A stretch of 14,968 nt of DNA from CAYRFQ01 sp964423615 (GCA_964423615.1 CAYRFQ010000147.1:1-14968), one strand, 5' to 3'; positions 1 through 7,799 are shown, numbered from the stretch's first letter. Program-made: numbers and translations. The notes: generated by a model from the sequence alone, not told the origin.

Positions 1-1
1 C

Positions 2-229
2 CACAGACTACCCAAAAACACAGATTCCCGACAAGTCAACTTTGCCACCCTAGAGAATATCACAGTAGACATCACGATTGCAGATCCAAGAAGGTTCCAA
101 ACAAATCTTCCCAGGAGTTGGTCTGAACACAATCGAAGAATGCTCACCGATAGACGAACTTACGGACAGCAAGCGGCACCAGGCGGCTGTGGACTGATGT
201 TGTCAGCAGGATTATCCATGGTCGGATAG
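2..229 (+). CDS. possible 3' end of a gene cut by the window edge
   Basis: One plus-strand frame is open from base 2 to a TAG at 227-229, giving about 75 residues that read as the C-terminus of a protein entering from the left. The text contains a stretch like VDITIADPRRFQTNLPRSW followed by QQAAPGGCGLML. I do not recognise a family. It uses AGA and AGG arginine codons more than the solid genes here, which weakens the case, and an open run of this length can occur by chance. The end would converge on the minus-strand phosphoesterase about 20 bp away. Function unknown. Confidence 0.25.
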   Translation, partial: HRLPKNTDSRQVNFATLENITVDITIADPRRFQTNLPRSWSEHNRRMLTDRRTYGQQAAPGGCGLMLSAGLSMVG

Positions 230-250
230 AATCTCGCTCAAAGATTCGTT

Positions 251-988
251 TCAACTCGTCGCTGACTCTTTTCGGTCGCTGGTACTCGCATTCTTGGGCA
301 GCGTTCCCGTTCGCAGGACCTGGGTCAAGAGGCCTTTTGCGTTCTCGGGCAAGGTGCTTTGTTGGATGACCTTCACACTATCTTCGACAGGGTACTCGAT
401 GCGTCTTAACTGGACGTGATTTCCTTCGATAATAGCATAGGAGGCTCTTGGGTCACCGTCTCGAGGTTGGCCGACGCTCCCAGGATTGACAACGAGTTTG
501 TCACCAACTTCGAGGACGTAAGGTAGGTGGGTGTGGCCGACACAAAAAACATCGGCACTGATGTCACGCACGCGCCGGCTCCAGAAATCGACTTCTGGAT
601 ATGTATACTCGTCGAGGGGATCCCGTGGACTCGCATGCACGAGAAAAAAACGGGTCTCGTCAATCGTGACGAATCGTGTAACTGGCAACCTTGTGAGAAA
701 TCGTCTATCGGATCGTGAAATTCGTTCCTGTGTAAGTGGGCGAGTCACCGACGTGAGAAGCCGGAATCCGGACTGACCCGAGATCGGAACACCTTGTGCA
801 ACTCCGTGATCATGGTTTCCACGAACAGTGTAGCGGGCGTTGGCCGCCACCCAGCCAATGCATGGACTGGGTTGCAAGTTGTAATCGACGAGATCGCCAA
901 CGAAAAAGCAGAGATCGTGCGGCTCGCGGACAACAGCCTGCAAGGCGGGCCAGTTCGCGTGAATGTCGGCAATGAGGAGAATCTTCAT
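251..988 (-). CDS. YfcE/MJ0936-type metallophosphoesterase
   Basis: A 245-residue calcineurin-like phosphoesterase of the small bacterial YfcE/MJ0936 (Metallophos_2) type, expected to bind two divalent metals and hydrolyse phosphodiester or phosphomonoester substrates in the cytoplasm. All family motifs are present in order: D8-x-H10 (ADIHAN), G31-D32, G57-N58-H59-D60, H118 in the VHAS segment, and G151-H152-T153-H154, followed by NPGSVGQPRDGDP at 168-180, which is typical of this subfamily. The length is slightly above the usual 160-240 residues because of a C-terminal tail of about 45 residues rich in charged residues. The ATG at 986-988 has a weak AGGA about 7 nt upstream. Its minus-strand neighbour rpsT lies 383 bp upstream, so it is probably transcribed on its own. 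The substrate cannot be inferred. Confidence 0.9.
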   Translation of the reverse strand: MKILLIADIHANWPALQAVVREPHDLCFFVGDLVDYNLQPSPCIGWVAANARYTVRGNHDHGVAQGVPISGQSGFRLLTSVTRPLTQERISRSDRRFLTRLPVTRFVTIDETRFFLVHASPRDPLDEYTYPEVDFWSRRVRDISADVFCVGHTHLPYVLEVGDKLVVNPGSVGQPRDGDPRASYAIIEGNHVQLRRIEYPVEDSVKVIQQSTLPENAKGLLTQVLRTGTLPKNASTSDRKESATS

Positions 989-1371
989 ATAGTCCTACCG
1001 GAATTCAGAGCAACGTTACCAGATTGACGCATTTTACCAAATCTTTTCCAGACCGATCAGGCGCGGTCTCCTGAGGAGAAGTCTGGAATTTGAGATTCGT
1101 GCATCAGGTTGAGAAGAAGTGAATGAGATCAGCTTCTCGAATTGGAGGGGTAGGGCATGCGATAGGGCGTGTAAAGAAGCGGTGTTTTGTACTGGTGGTA
1201 GCTATCGATTGGAATCGCCGGCCGGTTCGAGTTCGCGCTCTCGGCTGTCATGAGAGGTTGGCTCGACAGCAACCTGATGTGACAAGTCGAGCTTGAAAAT
1301 TCGTCAAGAAATCAAGTCCAAGTTCCGTTCAACTTCACGCGAATCCACAACGGTGGCCAACGCCCTCACCT
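989..1371. other. intergenic region between the phosphoesterase and rpsT
   Basis: I see no convincing gene in these 383 bp; the short frames lack protein-like composition or overlap rpsT in antisense. It should contain the end of the rpsT transcript and the promoter of the phosphoesterase, but I found neither a GC stem followed by a T run nor a good promoter. Small inverted repeats such as GCTGTC/GACAGC and GGTTG/CAACC occur around 1245-1275; they are short enough to be chance. Confidence 0.5.
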
Positions 1372-1671
1372 TTATTCTTCGTCTTCGGTGGTTTCGGGAG
1401 GTTTCGCGAACCTTTTCTCGTTCAAGATTTTCGCAAGTTGTGATTTTTTACGCGCTGACTTGTTTTTGTGGAAGAGGTTCCGATTGGCAGCCTTGTCCAA
1501 TCTCTTGACGCACAACTGGAAAGCCGCCTGGGCTTCTTCAATCGTGCCTTTATCTACTACCTCCAGGAACTGTTTGACGTGAAATTTGATGTCTCGTTTG
1601 ATTGCTCGGTTGCGGTCACGGCGTTTGACATTTTGGCGGAGTCGTTTCTTAGCACTAATTGTATTTGGCAT
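1372..1671 (-). CDS. rpsT: 30S ribosomal protein S20
   Basis: Ribosomal protein S20 binds 16S rRNA in the small subunit body and assists early 30S assembly. The 99-residue product has the family hallmarks: a lysine/arginine-rich N-terminus with MPNTISAKKRLRQN, a helical middle, and the conserved HKNKSARKKSQL stretch at 68-79. The C-terminus adds an acidic tail (PETTEDEE), so the protein is slightly longer than the usual 85-90 residues. The ATG at 1669-1671 has only a weak GAGA upstream. As usual for rpsT it stands alone. S20 of enterobacteria represses its own translation; nothing visible here shows that. A TATAAT -10 element lies about 52 bp upstream. Confidence 0.97.
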   Translation of the reverse strand: MPNTISAKKRLRQNVKRRDRNRAIKRDIKFHVKQFLEVVDKGTIEEAQAAFQLCVKRLDKAANRNLFHKNKSARKKSQLAKILNEKRFAKPPETTEDEE

Positions 1672-1722
1672 GGACGTGTTTCTCTACGGTATTCTCGCTG
1701 CGATGTCGTTTTGGTTAAAAGG

Positions 1723-1728
1723 ATTATA
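1723..1728 (-). promoter_or_regulatory. -10 element, likely rpsT promoter
   Basis: The minus strand reads TATAAT here, a perfect -10 consensus about 52 bp upstream of the rpsT start codon. The best -35 match is TTGGCG at 1749-1754, giving a 20-bp spacer, longer than optimal. The motif sits just past the 3' end of the TIGR02996/LRR pseudogene. The surrounding ATTATAAT is palindromic, so a TATAAT also appears on the plus strand. Confidence 0.5.
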
Positions 1729-1778
1729 ATAGAACCACCTCGACGTTCCGCCAAGAGGAAAAAAGTCGGATGGTCCCA

Positions 1779-2183
1779 ATTCGCCGAGAGGGAGAGTTGT
1801 CGTAGATTGTTCAACCCGGTCCAAGTTGCCAGGACCTCGATGGCTCCTTCTTTCAACTCATCGACGGCGATGTCGAACCATCGGAGATTGGTGAGATGAG
1901 GCGATTTAGTGGGGAATCCACCTTCAAAACCGATTCGACAGGGTTCGATGTCCTGTTCGATCCACGTTTCTATGTGTTCTTGCAACAACTCGGCTTCCAG
2001 TTTTCGAAGCACCAGTCCCCCCAGGTCACCATGGGACAGATGATACAGTTCAACCTGAACGCGAATGAGCTCCGCTTGAGCAGCGTTTCCGTTTTCTTCG
2101 AGCTAATCGGCGTAGACGAGCCGCAGGGAATCGTCGTCAGGGTTGTCGAGAATCGCTTGGAGGAAAGAATCGTGGTTGGGCAT
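1779..2183 (-). pseudogene. TIGR02996 repeat-companion/LRR protein, amber-interrupted and truncated
   Basis: Reading the minus strand from ATG at 2181-2183 gives a protein starting MPNHDSFLQAIL, followed by NPDDDSLRLVYAD, then a TAG at 2103-2105 (codon 27), then LEENGNAAQAELIRVQVEL in the same frame. This is the repeat-companion domain TIGR02996, whose consensus is roughly 'RLVYADWLEE...G...AEFIRVQ'. The TAG falls exactly on the conserved Trp (TGG to TAG). The frame stays open for more than 100 codons beyond the stop, with a leucine-rich repeat of the ribonuclease-inhibitor type: LTNLRWFDIAV, then LKEGAIEVLATWTGLNNLRQL. Similarity fades near codon 135, and the frame then runs through the rpsT promoter into antisense rpsT, so the C-terminus also looks lost. 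Family members usually carry several LRRs. The second lesion argues against a simple sequencing error. Confidence 0.75.
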
Positions 2184-2484
2184 GTGTTCCCGTATCTGGT
2201 CCCAAGGCTACAAAATTGGAGAACTGTTGCAAATCGGATGAAAAGTCGTTTCAGGTCGTGGTGGAACGAACTCGTTCTTCCAGTGTTTAATCGTAACGCT
2301 GGTCGTAACGATAAAACTGGAGGCAACTGCACTTCAAAACGGAATGTGTTCTTGACTTGGTGTTGGCTGTTTCAGTTCCGCACACCCACTGTCTAAGTGT
2401 GCGAATGATGTCACACAGCTTTGTCGGTAAATCACTCGTGTCTTCGCTGCTTGACAATCACGCAGAACAATATTCCTAACATTG
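2184..2484. other. intergenic stretch between the pseudogene and the IS end
   Basis: I see no gene in these 301 bp. The only visible structure is a 7-bp perfect inverted repeat, CGCACAC at 2379-2385 and GTGTGCG at 2397-2403, with an 11-nt loop. A second, overlapping pairing of GTGTG (2397-2401) with CACAC (2412-2416) is also possible. No T run follows on either strand. The region should contain the former promoter of the TIGR02996 gene and the junction with the IS remnant. Confidence 0.4.
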
Positions 2485-3180
2485 TAGGAGTTACGCAGTT
2501 GGCTTTTTTCCCATGGTTTGTGGTTCCGTTGGTAATTCAAACAAGGGAGCTTCGAGGAAGTTGGCCACAGCCTTGCGGATGATGTCGAGTTTGGCTTTGA
2601 ACCAACTGACTCCGGTTGTGAATCGATGCCACTCCAAACGAACAAACGCCCGGATGGCTAAACCGATGTGGTTTCGGATAGCTTTGGCCTTGCGGACTTG
2701 AGCTTTCTCGACGTGACAGTGTTGTTTCAAACCCCTGTGATACTCTTCGATGTTCCACGACAGTTCGGCATAAACCAGACGAGTCAACTCGTCCATCTGC
2801 AGATCGCTCGTGGCCCAGTATTGCGTGCCACCGTTACAGGTGTCGATCCGAAATACCTTGATCAGACCGTAACCCTGCAGATGAACGAGGCTCCTCTCGC
2901 TGGAAATGGCACACTCGCTCACCGGACGAGACTTGGTCTTGTCCGGATTGACTTTCCGGTTGGACTTGAGGCTGGTGACCCAACGCCAACCCAAACGGCG
3001 GATGTGCTTGAGGTTCTCTAAAGACGAATACCACGAGTCGAACACCACACACTCGGGACTGTGGCCTCTTTCTTTGGCCTTGTCCGCAGCGACGAACTCG
3101 GAGACGACGCGAATCGTTATCTCAACGTTCAAGTGATCATTGGGACTGACAGCATGGGCCTCGGCTGCAACGTCTTCGGG
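2485..3180 (-). mobile_element. IS701-type insertion sequence remnant
   Basis: The element comprises the C-terminal part of a transposase gene plus one apparent terminus. On the minus strand the transposase stop codon lies within CTGCGTAACTCCTA (plus 2485-2498), a sequence that resembles the ends of this IS group as I remember them. I looked for a second copy of this terminus in inverted orientation up to 3560 and found none. The N-terminal half of the transposase is also missing, so the element is probably deleted at its 5' side. No target-site duplication can be defined. Confidence 0.6.
2491..3132 (-). pseudogene. truncated DDE transposase, IS701/IS4-like
   Basis: The 213 readable residues match the C-terminal half of IS701-type DDE transposases. 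They contain VVFDSWYSSLENLK (second catalytic Asp, D32 here), the strand-rich WVTSLKSNRKVNPD, the YWATSD segment, and IEEYHRGLKQ (catalytic Glu at 129/130), followed by VEKAQVRKA and RNHIGLAIRAFVRLEWHR. The first catalytic Asp and its domain, roughly the first 120-150 residues, are absent: the frame meets a TAA at 3181-3183 and no N-terminal similarity is seen further upstream. The nominal start is a TTG without a ribosome binding site. The product cannot be an active transposase. The residues just before the FDSWY motif do not fit the family well, which may mark the deletion junction. Confidence 0.75.
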
Positions 3181-3183
3181 TTA

Positions 3184-3559
3184 GAGCCGAGGTTCCATCC
3201 GGCGAGTGATTTGGATTTGGAGAGCGTGGATCAGATTGTGGAGTACGGGTGAAGTTCAACAGCGAAGTCGGCCGCAAGGACTTCAGACATCTGGAAACGT
3301 CACTTCGGCCCAAGCTCCTGAGGCGCTTTTGTTCGGCGGCCCTTTTACTTCACCCTCTCGAAGACTGTGAACAACGCGGAACTGTCCGGAGTTGTCTTGA
3401 AATCCTTGGGGGCAGGATCACCGGGCGCGGTCGCGCAGAAATAAAAATGTCTGGTTTGTTGACTCTGAGCACAATAACGTCGCAGACACGAGCGGCAAGG
3501 GCCAATCAACTGAATTGCTCTGACTGCGCTGGTCTCAATAAAGCCTCGGGGACCACTTC
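3184..3559. other. intergenic region between the IS remnant and the oxidoreductase
   Basis: I see no supported gene in these 376 bp. A plus-strand frame runs from 3249 into antisense of the oxidoreductase, but its composition is not protein-like. The minus strand should contain the 3' end of the oxidoreductase transcript and perhaps the lost 5' part of the IS, but I recognised neither a terminator nor transposase N-terminal motifs. Confidence 0.4.
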
Positions 3560-5806
3560 CTATTCTGTCAAGACGTGCAGTGGAGTACTCCTTCTTTGTG
3601 CTCCATTCGCCTCCGTTTTGGAAAGCTCACCACTCTCCGCTTCGATCGTGATCAACACGAACTTGAACGCGGGAGTCTTCGAACGGGAATCCGTGGTCGT
3701 CGGAACGAGGACATTGGCCTCGGGAAAATACATCAACGCATTCCCTTCTCGGATGTCGAAAGGTCGCACGCGAATCTGGCGCATCACCCCAACATCGCTC
3801 AGGACAGTAACTTGTTGGTCGAATCGCAATCCTCGTTTCTCGATGTCCGCCGAGTTCATCAGAATCACGTCTCGTCGCTCTTGTCCCCGGTAGATATCTT
3901 CTTCTTCGTACACGACTGTGTTGAATTGGCCCTCCGATCGCACCGTCATCAATCGCAGCTGGTCAGTCGTTCCCCGAGATTCCGGAATCGGATGGTCGCG
4001 AAACTGAGCTTTTCCCGAAGACGTCGGAAAACGAGGTTCGTGAAACGTTCTTCCATCGATCTGGAATTCTTCTTTCGTTTGGGCAATGGAACTGATCTTC
4101 TCATACCCCGGAATCGTCTTGGCAATCATCTCGCGCACGTTGCAGTACTGTGTCATTTCCTGCCATTGGATCGGAGAAGTGTCGCCGAGTACCTCTTGAG
4201 CCATGTGTGTAATGATGCCCACCTCGCTCCAAGGTCCGGAGAGCCTGGTTTGTTGTCCGTCGCTCAAGCGGACGAAGTTGAACATCGATTCTTGGGTCGT
4301 CGGTTCGGGTTCTTCGTCTCGCGCGAGTACTGGTAGGATCAACGTTTCTTTCCCGCGTCCCCAGGCATGGCCCGAGTTCAAGGTCGTATTGAGATAGGTG
4401 ATCAATTCGAGGCGTCCCAACGCTCGATGGGCGAACTTCGAATCGGGATTACTTCCGAACAAGTTCCCACCCAAACAAAAGGCCGAGCGAATCGTTCCCT
4501 CATTCGATGCTTCCATACACCCCATCGTGTCGAGTCCGGGGGACTTGGGAAGCTCCACTCCAAGCAGACTTTCGAGGTTTTCGAGGACCTTTTGTTTGAG
4601 ATTGGGCACGACACCAACGGAGCCAACGCCTTGGATGTTGGAGTGCCCACGAATCGGTAACAGGCCAGCCTTGGGTCGTCCGACCATTCCTCGGAGCAAA
4701 GCCAAGTTTACGATCGACTGTACATTCTGGACGCCGTGTTCATGGTGGGTGATTCCCATTGTCCAGCCGAACACGACGTTGTTCGCCGAAAGATACATGT
4801 TCGCGGCGTTCTCGATCGTCTGGCGATCGACCCCGCAGCTCGCTTCGATGTCCTCCCACGACGTGTTTCGAACCCGCTCGGCGTACTCTGAAAATCCTTC
4901 CGTCGCAGTATCGACAAACGGCTGATTGACGCCGCCTCGTTCCAGAACGATCTTGGCAATCCCGGTCAACAGGGCGAGGTCCCCGCCGATGTGTGGTTGG
5001 ACATACAAGCTAGCGATCTCGGAACCGAAGAACAGACTCCAAACGTCCGATGGAACGCTGAAGTTCACAAGTCCGGGCTCCTTGACCGGGTTGATGACAA
5101 GAACGTTGCCTTTGCGTCGGCGGATGTTCATGAGCGTTCGCATCAATCGCGGATGATTCGAAGCCGGGTTGCCACCGATCAGCACGAACAGGTCGGCCCC
5201 TTCGACGTCTTCGAGCGTCACCGTCGCGGTCCCGCTGCCCAGGGAATCGGATAACCCAACGCCACTGGCTTGATGGCAGTAGTACGAACAGTTGTTGACG
5301 AAGTTTGTGCCGTAGAGTCGGGCGAACAATTGGAGCAGGAAGGCGGCTTCATTCGAAGACCTGCCGCTCATGTAGAAGAAGTTCTCATTCGGCGTCGTTC
5401 GGCGGAGTTGCTCGACAACTTTGGCAAGAGCCTCGTCCCACGAGATCACACGATAGTGTGTGTCGTTTTCGGCGGCAAAAAGGGGCTGGGTCAGACGACC
5501 ACACCATTCCAACTCGCGAGGGCTCAACGTCTTCAACTGGTCGATACTGTACTGCGAGAAGAACTCGGGTTCCAATCCCTTCTGCATGTCGGCGACCATC
5601 GCTTGCAACGATTTCTTGCATACCTCGGGCCAGTGTCCCATCTCGTTGCGCATGCCGCCAGCTTGGCCGCCCATGCCAAGAGCACACGTCTTGCAGGTGT
5701 TCTTGGTTCCCATCGCTTTCCAAAGCCGCCAGAACCCGACTTTCCGTGCCATCCGCAAGGTATATCGAATGGCGGCCCATCCACCGCCTCGTTTGGGAGT
5801 TTGCAT
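3560..5806 (-). CDS. FdhF/YdeP-type molybdopterin oxidoreductase
   Basis: Cytoplasmic molybdopterin-dependent oxidoreductase of the FdhF/YdeP branch (TIGR01701), related to the formate dehydrogenase alpha subunit. E. coli YdeP is linked to acid resistance but its substrate is uncertain. Counting from the ATG at 5804-5806 (748 residues): C38-x2-C41 and C63 in the N-terminal iron-sulfur region, the molybdopterin fold from about 120, NNCSYYCHQAS at 171-181 with C177 at the usual Mo-ligand (Cys/Sec) position, the pterin-binding loop GGNPASNHPRLM from 211, RGMVGRPKAGLLPIRGHSN at 372-390, and a C-terminal molydop-binding beta-barrel from about 620. There is no signal peptide. The frame extends 34 codons further to a GTG at 5908, but that extension lies in a REP-like palindrome; the family N-terminus (TPKRGGGW) starts at this ATG, with GAGA about 9 nt upstream. 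No partner subunit, fdhD or cofactor genes are nearby. Confidence 0.92.
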   Translation of the reverse strand: MQTPKRGGGWAAIRYTLRMARKVGFWRLWKAMGTKNTCKTCALGMGGQAGGMRNEMGHWPEVCKKSLQAMVADMQKGLEPEFFSQYSIDQLKTLSPRELEWCGRLTQPLFAAENDTHYRVISWDEALAKVVEQLRRTTPNENFFYMSGRSSNEAAFLLQLFARLYGTNFVNNCSYYCHQASGVGLSDSLGSGTATVTLEDVEGADLFVLIGGNPASNHPRLMRTLMNIRRRKGNVLVINPVKEPGLVNFSVPSDVWSLFFGSEIASLYVQPHIGGDLALLTGIAKIVLERGGVNQPFVDTATEGFSEYAERVRNTSWEDIEASCGVDRQTIENAANMYLSANNVVFGWTMGITHHEHGVQNVQSIVNLALLRGMVGRPKAGLLPIRGHSNIQGVGSVGVVPNLKQKVLENLESLLGVELPKSPGLDTMGCMEASNEGTIRSAFCLGGNLFGSNPDSKFAHRALGRLELITYLNTTLNSGHAWGRGKETLILPVLARDEEPEPTTQESMFNFVRLSDGQQTRLSGPWSEVGIITHMAQEVLGDTSPIQWQEMTQYCNVREMIAKTIPGYEKISSIAQTKEEFQIDGRTFHEPRFPTSSGKAQFRDHPIPESRGTTDQLRLMTVRSEGQFNTVVYEEEDIYRGQERRDVILMNSADIEKRGLRFDQQVTVLSDVGVMRQIRVRPFDIREGNALMYFPEANVLVPTTTDSRSKTPAFKFVLITIEAESGELSKTEANGAQRRSTPLHVLTE

Positions 5807-6191
5807 GTATTTCTCGTGTTCAGAAAAGGAATGTTGTTGCTGGAGTGTGATTGACTGCCATTCAGTAAGGGTGGGACAATCGAAGGCGTAGCCGAAGGGA
5901 AGGCCCACCCCGGCTCCTTCTCCAGTATCCCCTCAACGGCCGAGCTATTCAACATTCCTTTCTGCCGTGTTTCCGCTCTTGATGCTCGTTTGATCCTTCG
6001 TGCTCCTCCTTCTCTCGATCTTTGGAATCGTAGGAAGACGCGGTCGTGTGTTCCCACAGAAACGCACTCGATCTGGGACACGGAGACGAACTTCGCCATT
6101 TCTCACGCACGCCGCCTAAAATGAGTAATGAATGGAATCGTATCGCGAGAGACACGAAGTCCAAACACAAAATAGAGGTAACTCATCTCCG
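5807..6191. other. divergent intergenic region with repeat-like text
   Basis: These 385 bp separate two divergently transcribed genes and should hold both promoters. Bases 5869-5910 form a REP-like palindrome. About 5940-6110 reads on the minus strand as purine-rich, degenerate repeats around GAGCACGAAGG, reminiscent of decayed intergenic repeats; I see no gene in it, although one minus-strand frame is open across it. No convincing promoter was found. Confidence 0.4.
5869..5910. repeat. REP-like intergenic palindrome
   Basis: GGGTGGG at 5869-5875 and CCCACCC at 5904-5910 form a perfect 7-bp inverted repeat around a 28-nt centre that contains the smaller palindrome GGC-GTA-GCC and repeated CGAAGG/CCGAAGGG units. 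The 42-bp form resembles short palindromic elements that recur between genes in planctomycetes (from memory, not searched). It overlaps the spurious N-terminal extension of the oxidoreductase frame. Confidence 0.5.
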
Positions 6192-7799
6192 ATGACTTCT
6201 CATACAGACAACGATGCCCATTTTCAGTCTCCCCCTAATCACCCCCTTCACGACGAGGCATGGGATGTCGGGTACGACGATATTCCGTACGCCGAAGAGG
6301 TGCCCAATGACTCTCCCAAACGCGGATACACGCTTGTCTCATGGATCGTGATTCTTCTCCTTGTGGGAGGGCTTGTAGTCTTGCAGGCTATCTCCCGGAA
6401 CACCAGGTCTCTGTCGGCCAAAGCGACCAATCCGGTCCAAGACATGACAGCCAAAGCCATCGTCGGCGCGTCGACGTTCACCGACACTTCTGGCGAAAAT
6501 CAACTGCAAGCGCTCGAATCGATGCAACAGGGATGTTTTCGAGACCGTATGAGTTTCGCGATCTACACAGGAGAAATTCTCGGTCCAGAGTCAGCCCTGG
6601 AAGAACTCGAGACGACCCAACAGCGTTGGGAGGAAGAAAACCACGAGTTGTCATCCGACGAGGTCCGAGTAGTCAAAACACTCGACCGGCTTTACACGAG
6701 TTACAAAGTCGGTCATCTTCGTGCTCCATCCGTGAGTCAAAGGGATCGAGCCTTTCTGATTCGAGAACTCGGTTGGGCGGGAGAGCTTGCTCTGGTACCG
6801 GAAAGAACCGAGCCACCATCAGGACCGGAGGCGGCGGCAGGTGGCCTTGGTCGGGTCGTTGCGGAAACGATGACGCCCAACGAGCAAGCACGCAAGGATG
6901 TTTTGCGTCCCGCCACTTACACGTTTTTGATGTTTGCGGGCACGGTGACTGGGATCGTCTTGTTGGTCTTGCTTGGGATGGTGGGTGTGCTCGTCTTTGT
7001 TGCGTTCCTGGCAACGAAACTCATCAAAATGCAACTGACGTTCACTCGGGGTCATGCTGGCGTCTACGCGGAAACGTTCGCTGTGTGGTTGTTGCTTGTG
7101 GGTGGAGGAATCGCGGCCCGGCATTTCGTGCAGAGCGTTCCTTCATTGGCTTTTGGTGCTGTGGCGACACTTGGAAGCCTGGTGGCTCTCGGATGGCCTG
7201 TCCTTCGAGGTGTTCCGTGGAGTCAGGTGCGACAAGATATTGGATTGCACTTTGGCAAGAACCCGTTCCTCGAAGGCCTGATTGGGATCATCGGGTATCC
7301 ACTGCTGTTGCCATTGGTGTGCGTGGGATTCGTGGTCATGAATTTGTTCCTTTTGGCCGGAGATGCCATCAGGATTCCAGTCGCCCAATTCAACGGACAT
7401 GGACCTGGCCTCGAGGGAGCGCACCCAATCGTTGGAGAAGTCGCCAGCTCTGCCAACTTTTGGGATTACGCATTGATCTTCTTCCTGGCCAGTGTTGTCG
7501 CACCGCTTGTGGAAGAAATCATGTTCCGTGGCGTCCTCTATCGACATCTACGTGAACTTTCTGATTGGTGGGGACGAGTCCTAAGTGTCGTTGCAAGCGC
7601 GTTGTGTGTGAGCTTTGTTTTCGCCATTGTTCATCCCCAAGCGTTGGTTGCCGTGCCGCTACTCATGTCGTTGGCCTTTGGTTTTGCGGTCATGCGAGAG
7701 TGGCGAGGGAGCTTATTCCCGGCGATGGTCGCCCACGGTTTGAATAACGCGTTGGTGTTGACGTTGCTCATCGTGGCGCTGAAGGTTTCGGGGTCCTGA
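6192..7799 (+). CDS. CPBP (Abi/CAAX-like) intramembrane protease with N-terminal extension
   Basis: Membrane protein of the CPBP (PF02517) family, relatives of Rce1-type CAAX proteases; bacterial members are mostly of unknown substrate. The catalytic motifs are intact: E441-E442-x3-R446 (APLVEEIMFRGVLYRHLR), H481 in FAIVHPQ, and H515-x3-N519 in AHGLNNA. The N-terminal half is unusual: about 45 acidic cytosolic residues, one membrane helix near 48-66, about 170 soluble residues without recognisable motifs (including a Pro/Gly/Ala linker near 205-220), then helices from about 240 to the C-terminus. The total of 535 residues is well above the 200-300 of simple members. The frame opens at ATG 6132 directly after an in-frame TGA with no ribosome binding site; I prefer ATG 6192, which has AGAGG about 14 nt upstream, but the choice is uncertain. 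It stands alone and converges on the next gene. Confidence 0.85.
   Translation: MTSHTDNDAHFQSPPNHPLHDEAWDVGYDDIPYAEEVPNDSPKRGYTLVSWIVILLLVGGLVVLQAISRNTRSLSAKATNPVQDMTAKAIVGASTFTDTSGENQLQALESMQQGCFRDRMSFAIYTGEILGPESALEELETTQQRWEEENHELSSDEVRVVKTLDRLYTSYKVGHLRAPSVSQRDRAFLIRELGWAGELALVPERTEPPSGPEAAAGGLGRVVAETMTPNEQARKDVLRPATYTFLMFAGTVTGIVLLVLLGMVGVLVFVAFLATKLIKMQLTFTRGHAGVYAETFAVWLLLVGGGIAARHFVQSVPSLAFGAVATLGSLVALGWPVLRGVPWSQVRQDIGLHFGKNPFLEGLIGIIGYPLLLPLVCVGFVVMNLFLLAGDAIRIPVAQFNGHGPGLEGAHPIVGEVASSANFWDYALIFFLASVVAPLVEEIMFRGVLYRHLRELSDWWGRVLSVVASALCVSFVFAIVHPQALVAVPLLMSLAFGFAVMREWRGSLFPAMVAHGLNNALVLTLLIVALKVSGS

Noticed and set aside
1557..2012. 151-residue minus-strand frame read as an intact gene
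   Set aside because: It is the part of the TIGR02996/LRR frame downstream of the amber codon; its last 40 or more residues come from the rpsT promoter and out-of-frame rpsT coding sequence.
2379..2416. Overlapping inverted repeats CGCACAC/GTGTGCG and GTGTG/CACAC as a terminator
   Set aside because: The stems are short, the loops long, and no T run follows on either strand; there is also no intact gene immediately upstream to terminate.
3249..3893. 214-residue plus-strand frame spanning the spacer and the 3' end of the oxidoreductase gene
   Set aside because: It is antisense to a clear gene over half its length and its composition is not protein-like.
6341..7555. 404-residue plus-strand frame inside the CPBP gene
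   Set aside because: It overlaps the CPBP frame on the same strand, is rich in Arg, Ser, Cys and Trp, has no domain, and the CPBP frame carries intact catalytic motifs.
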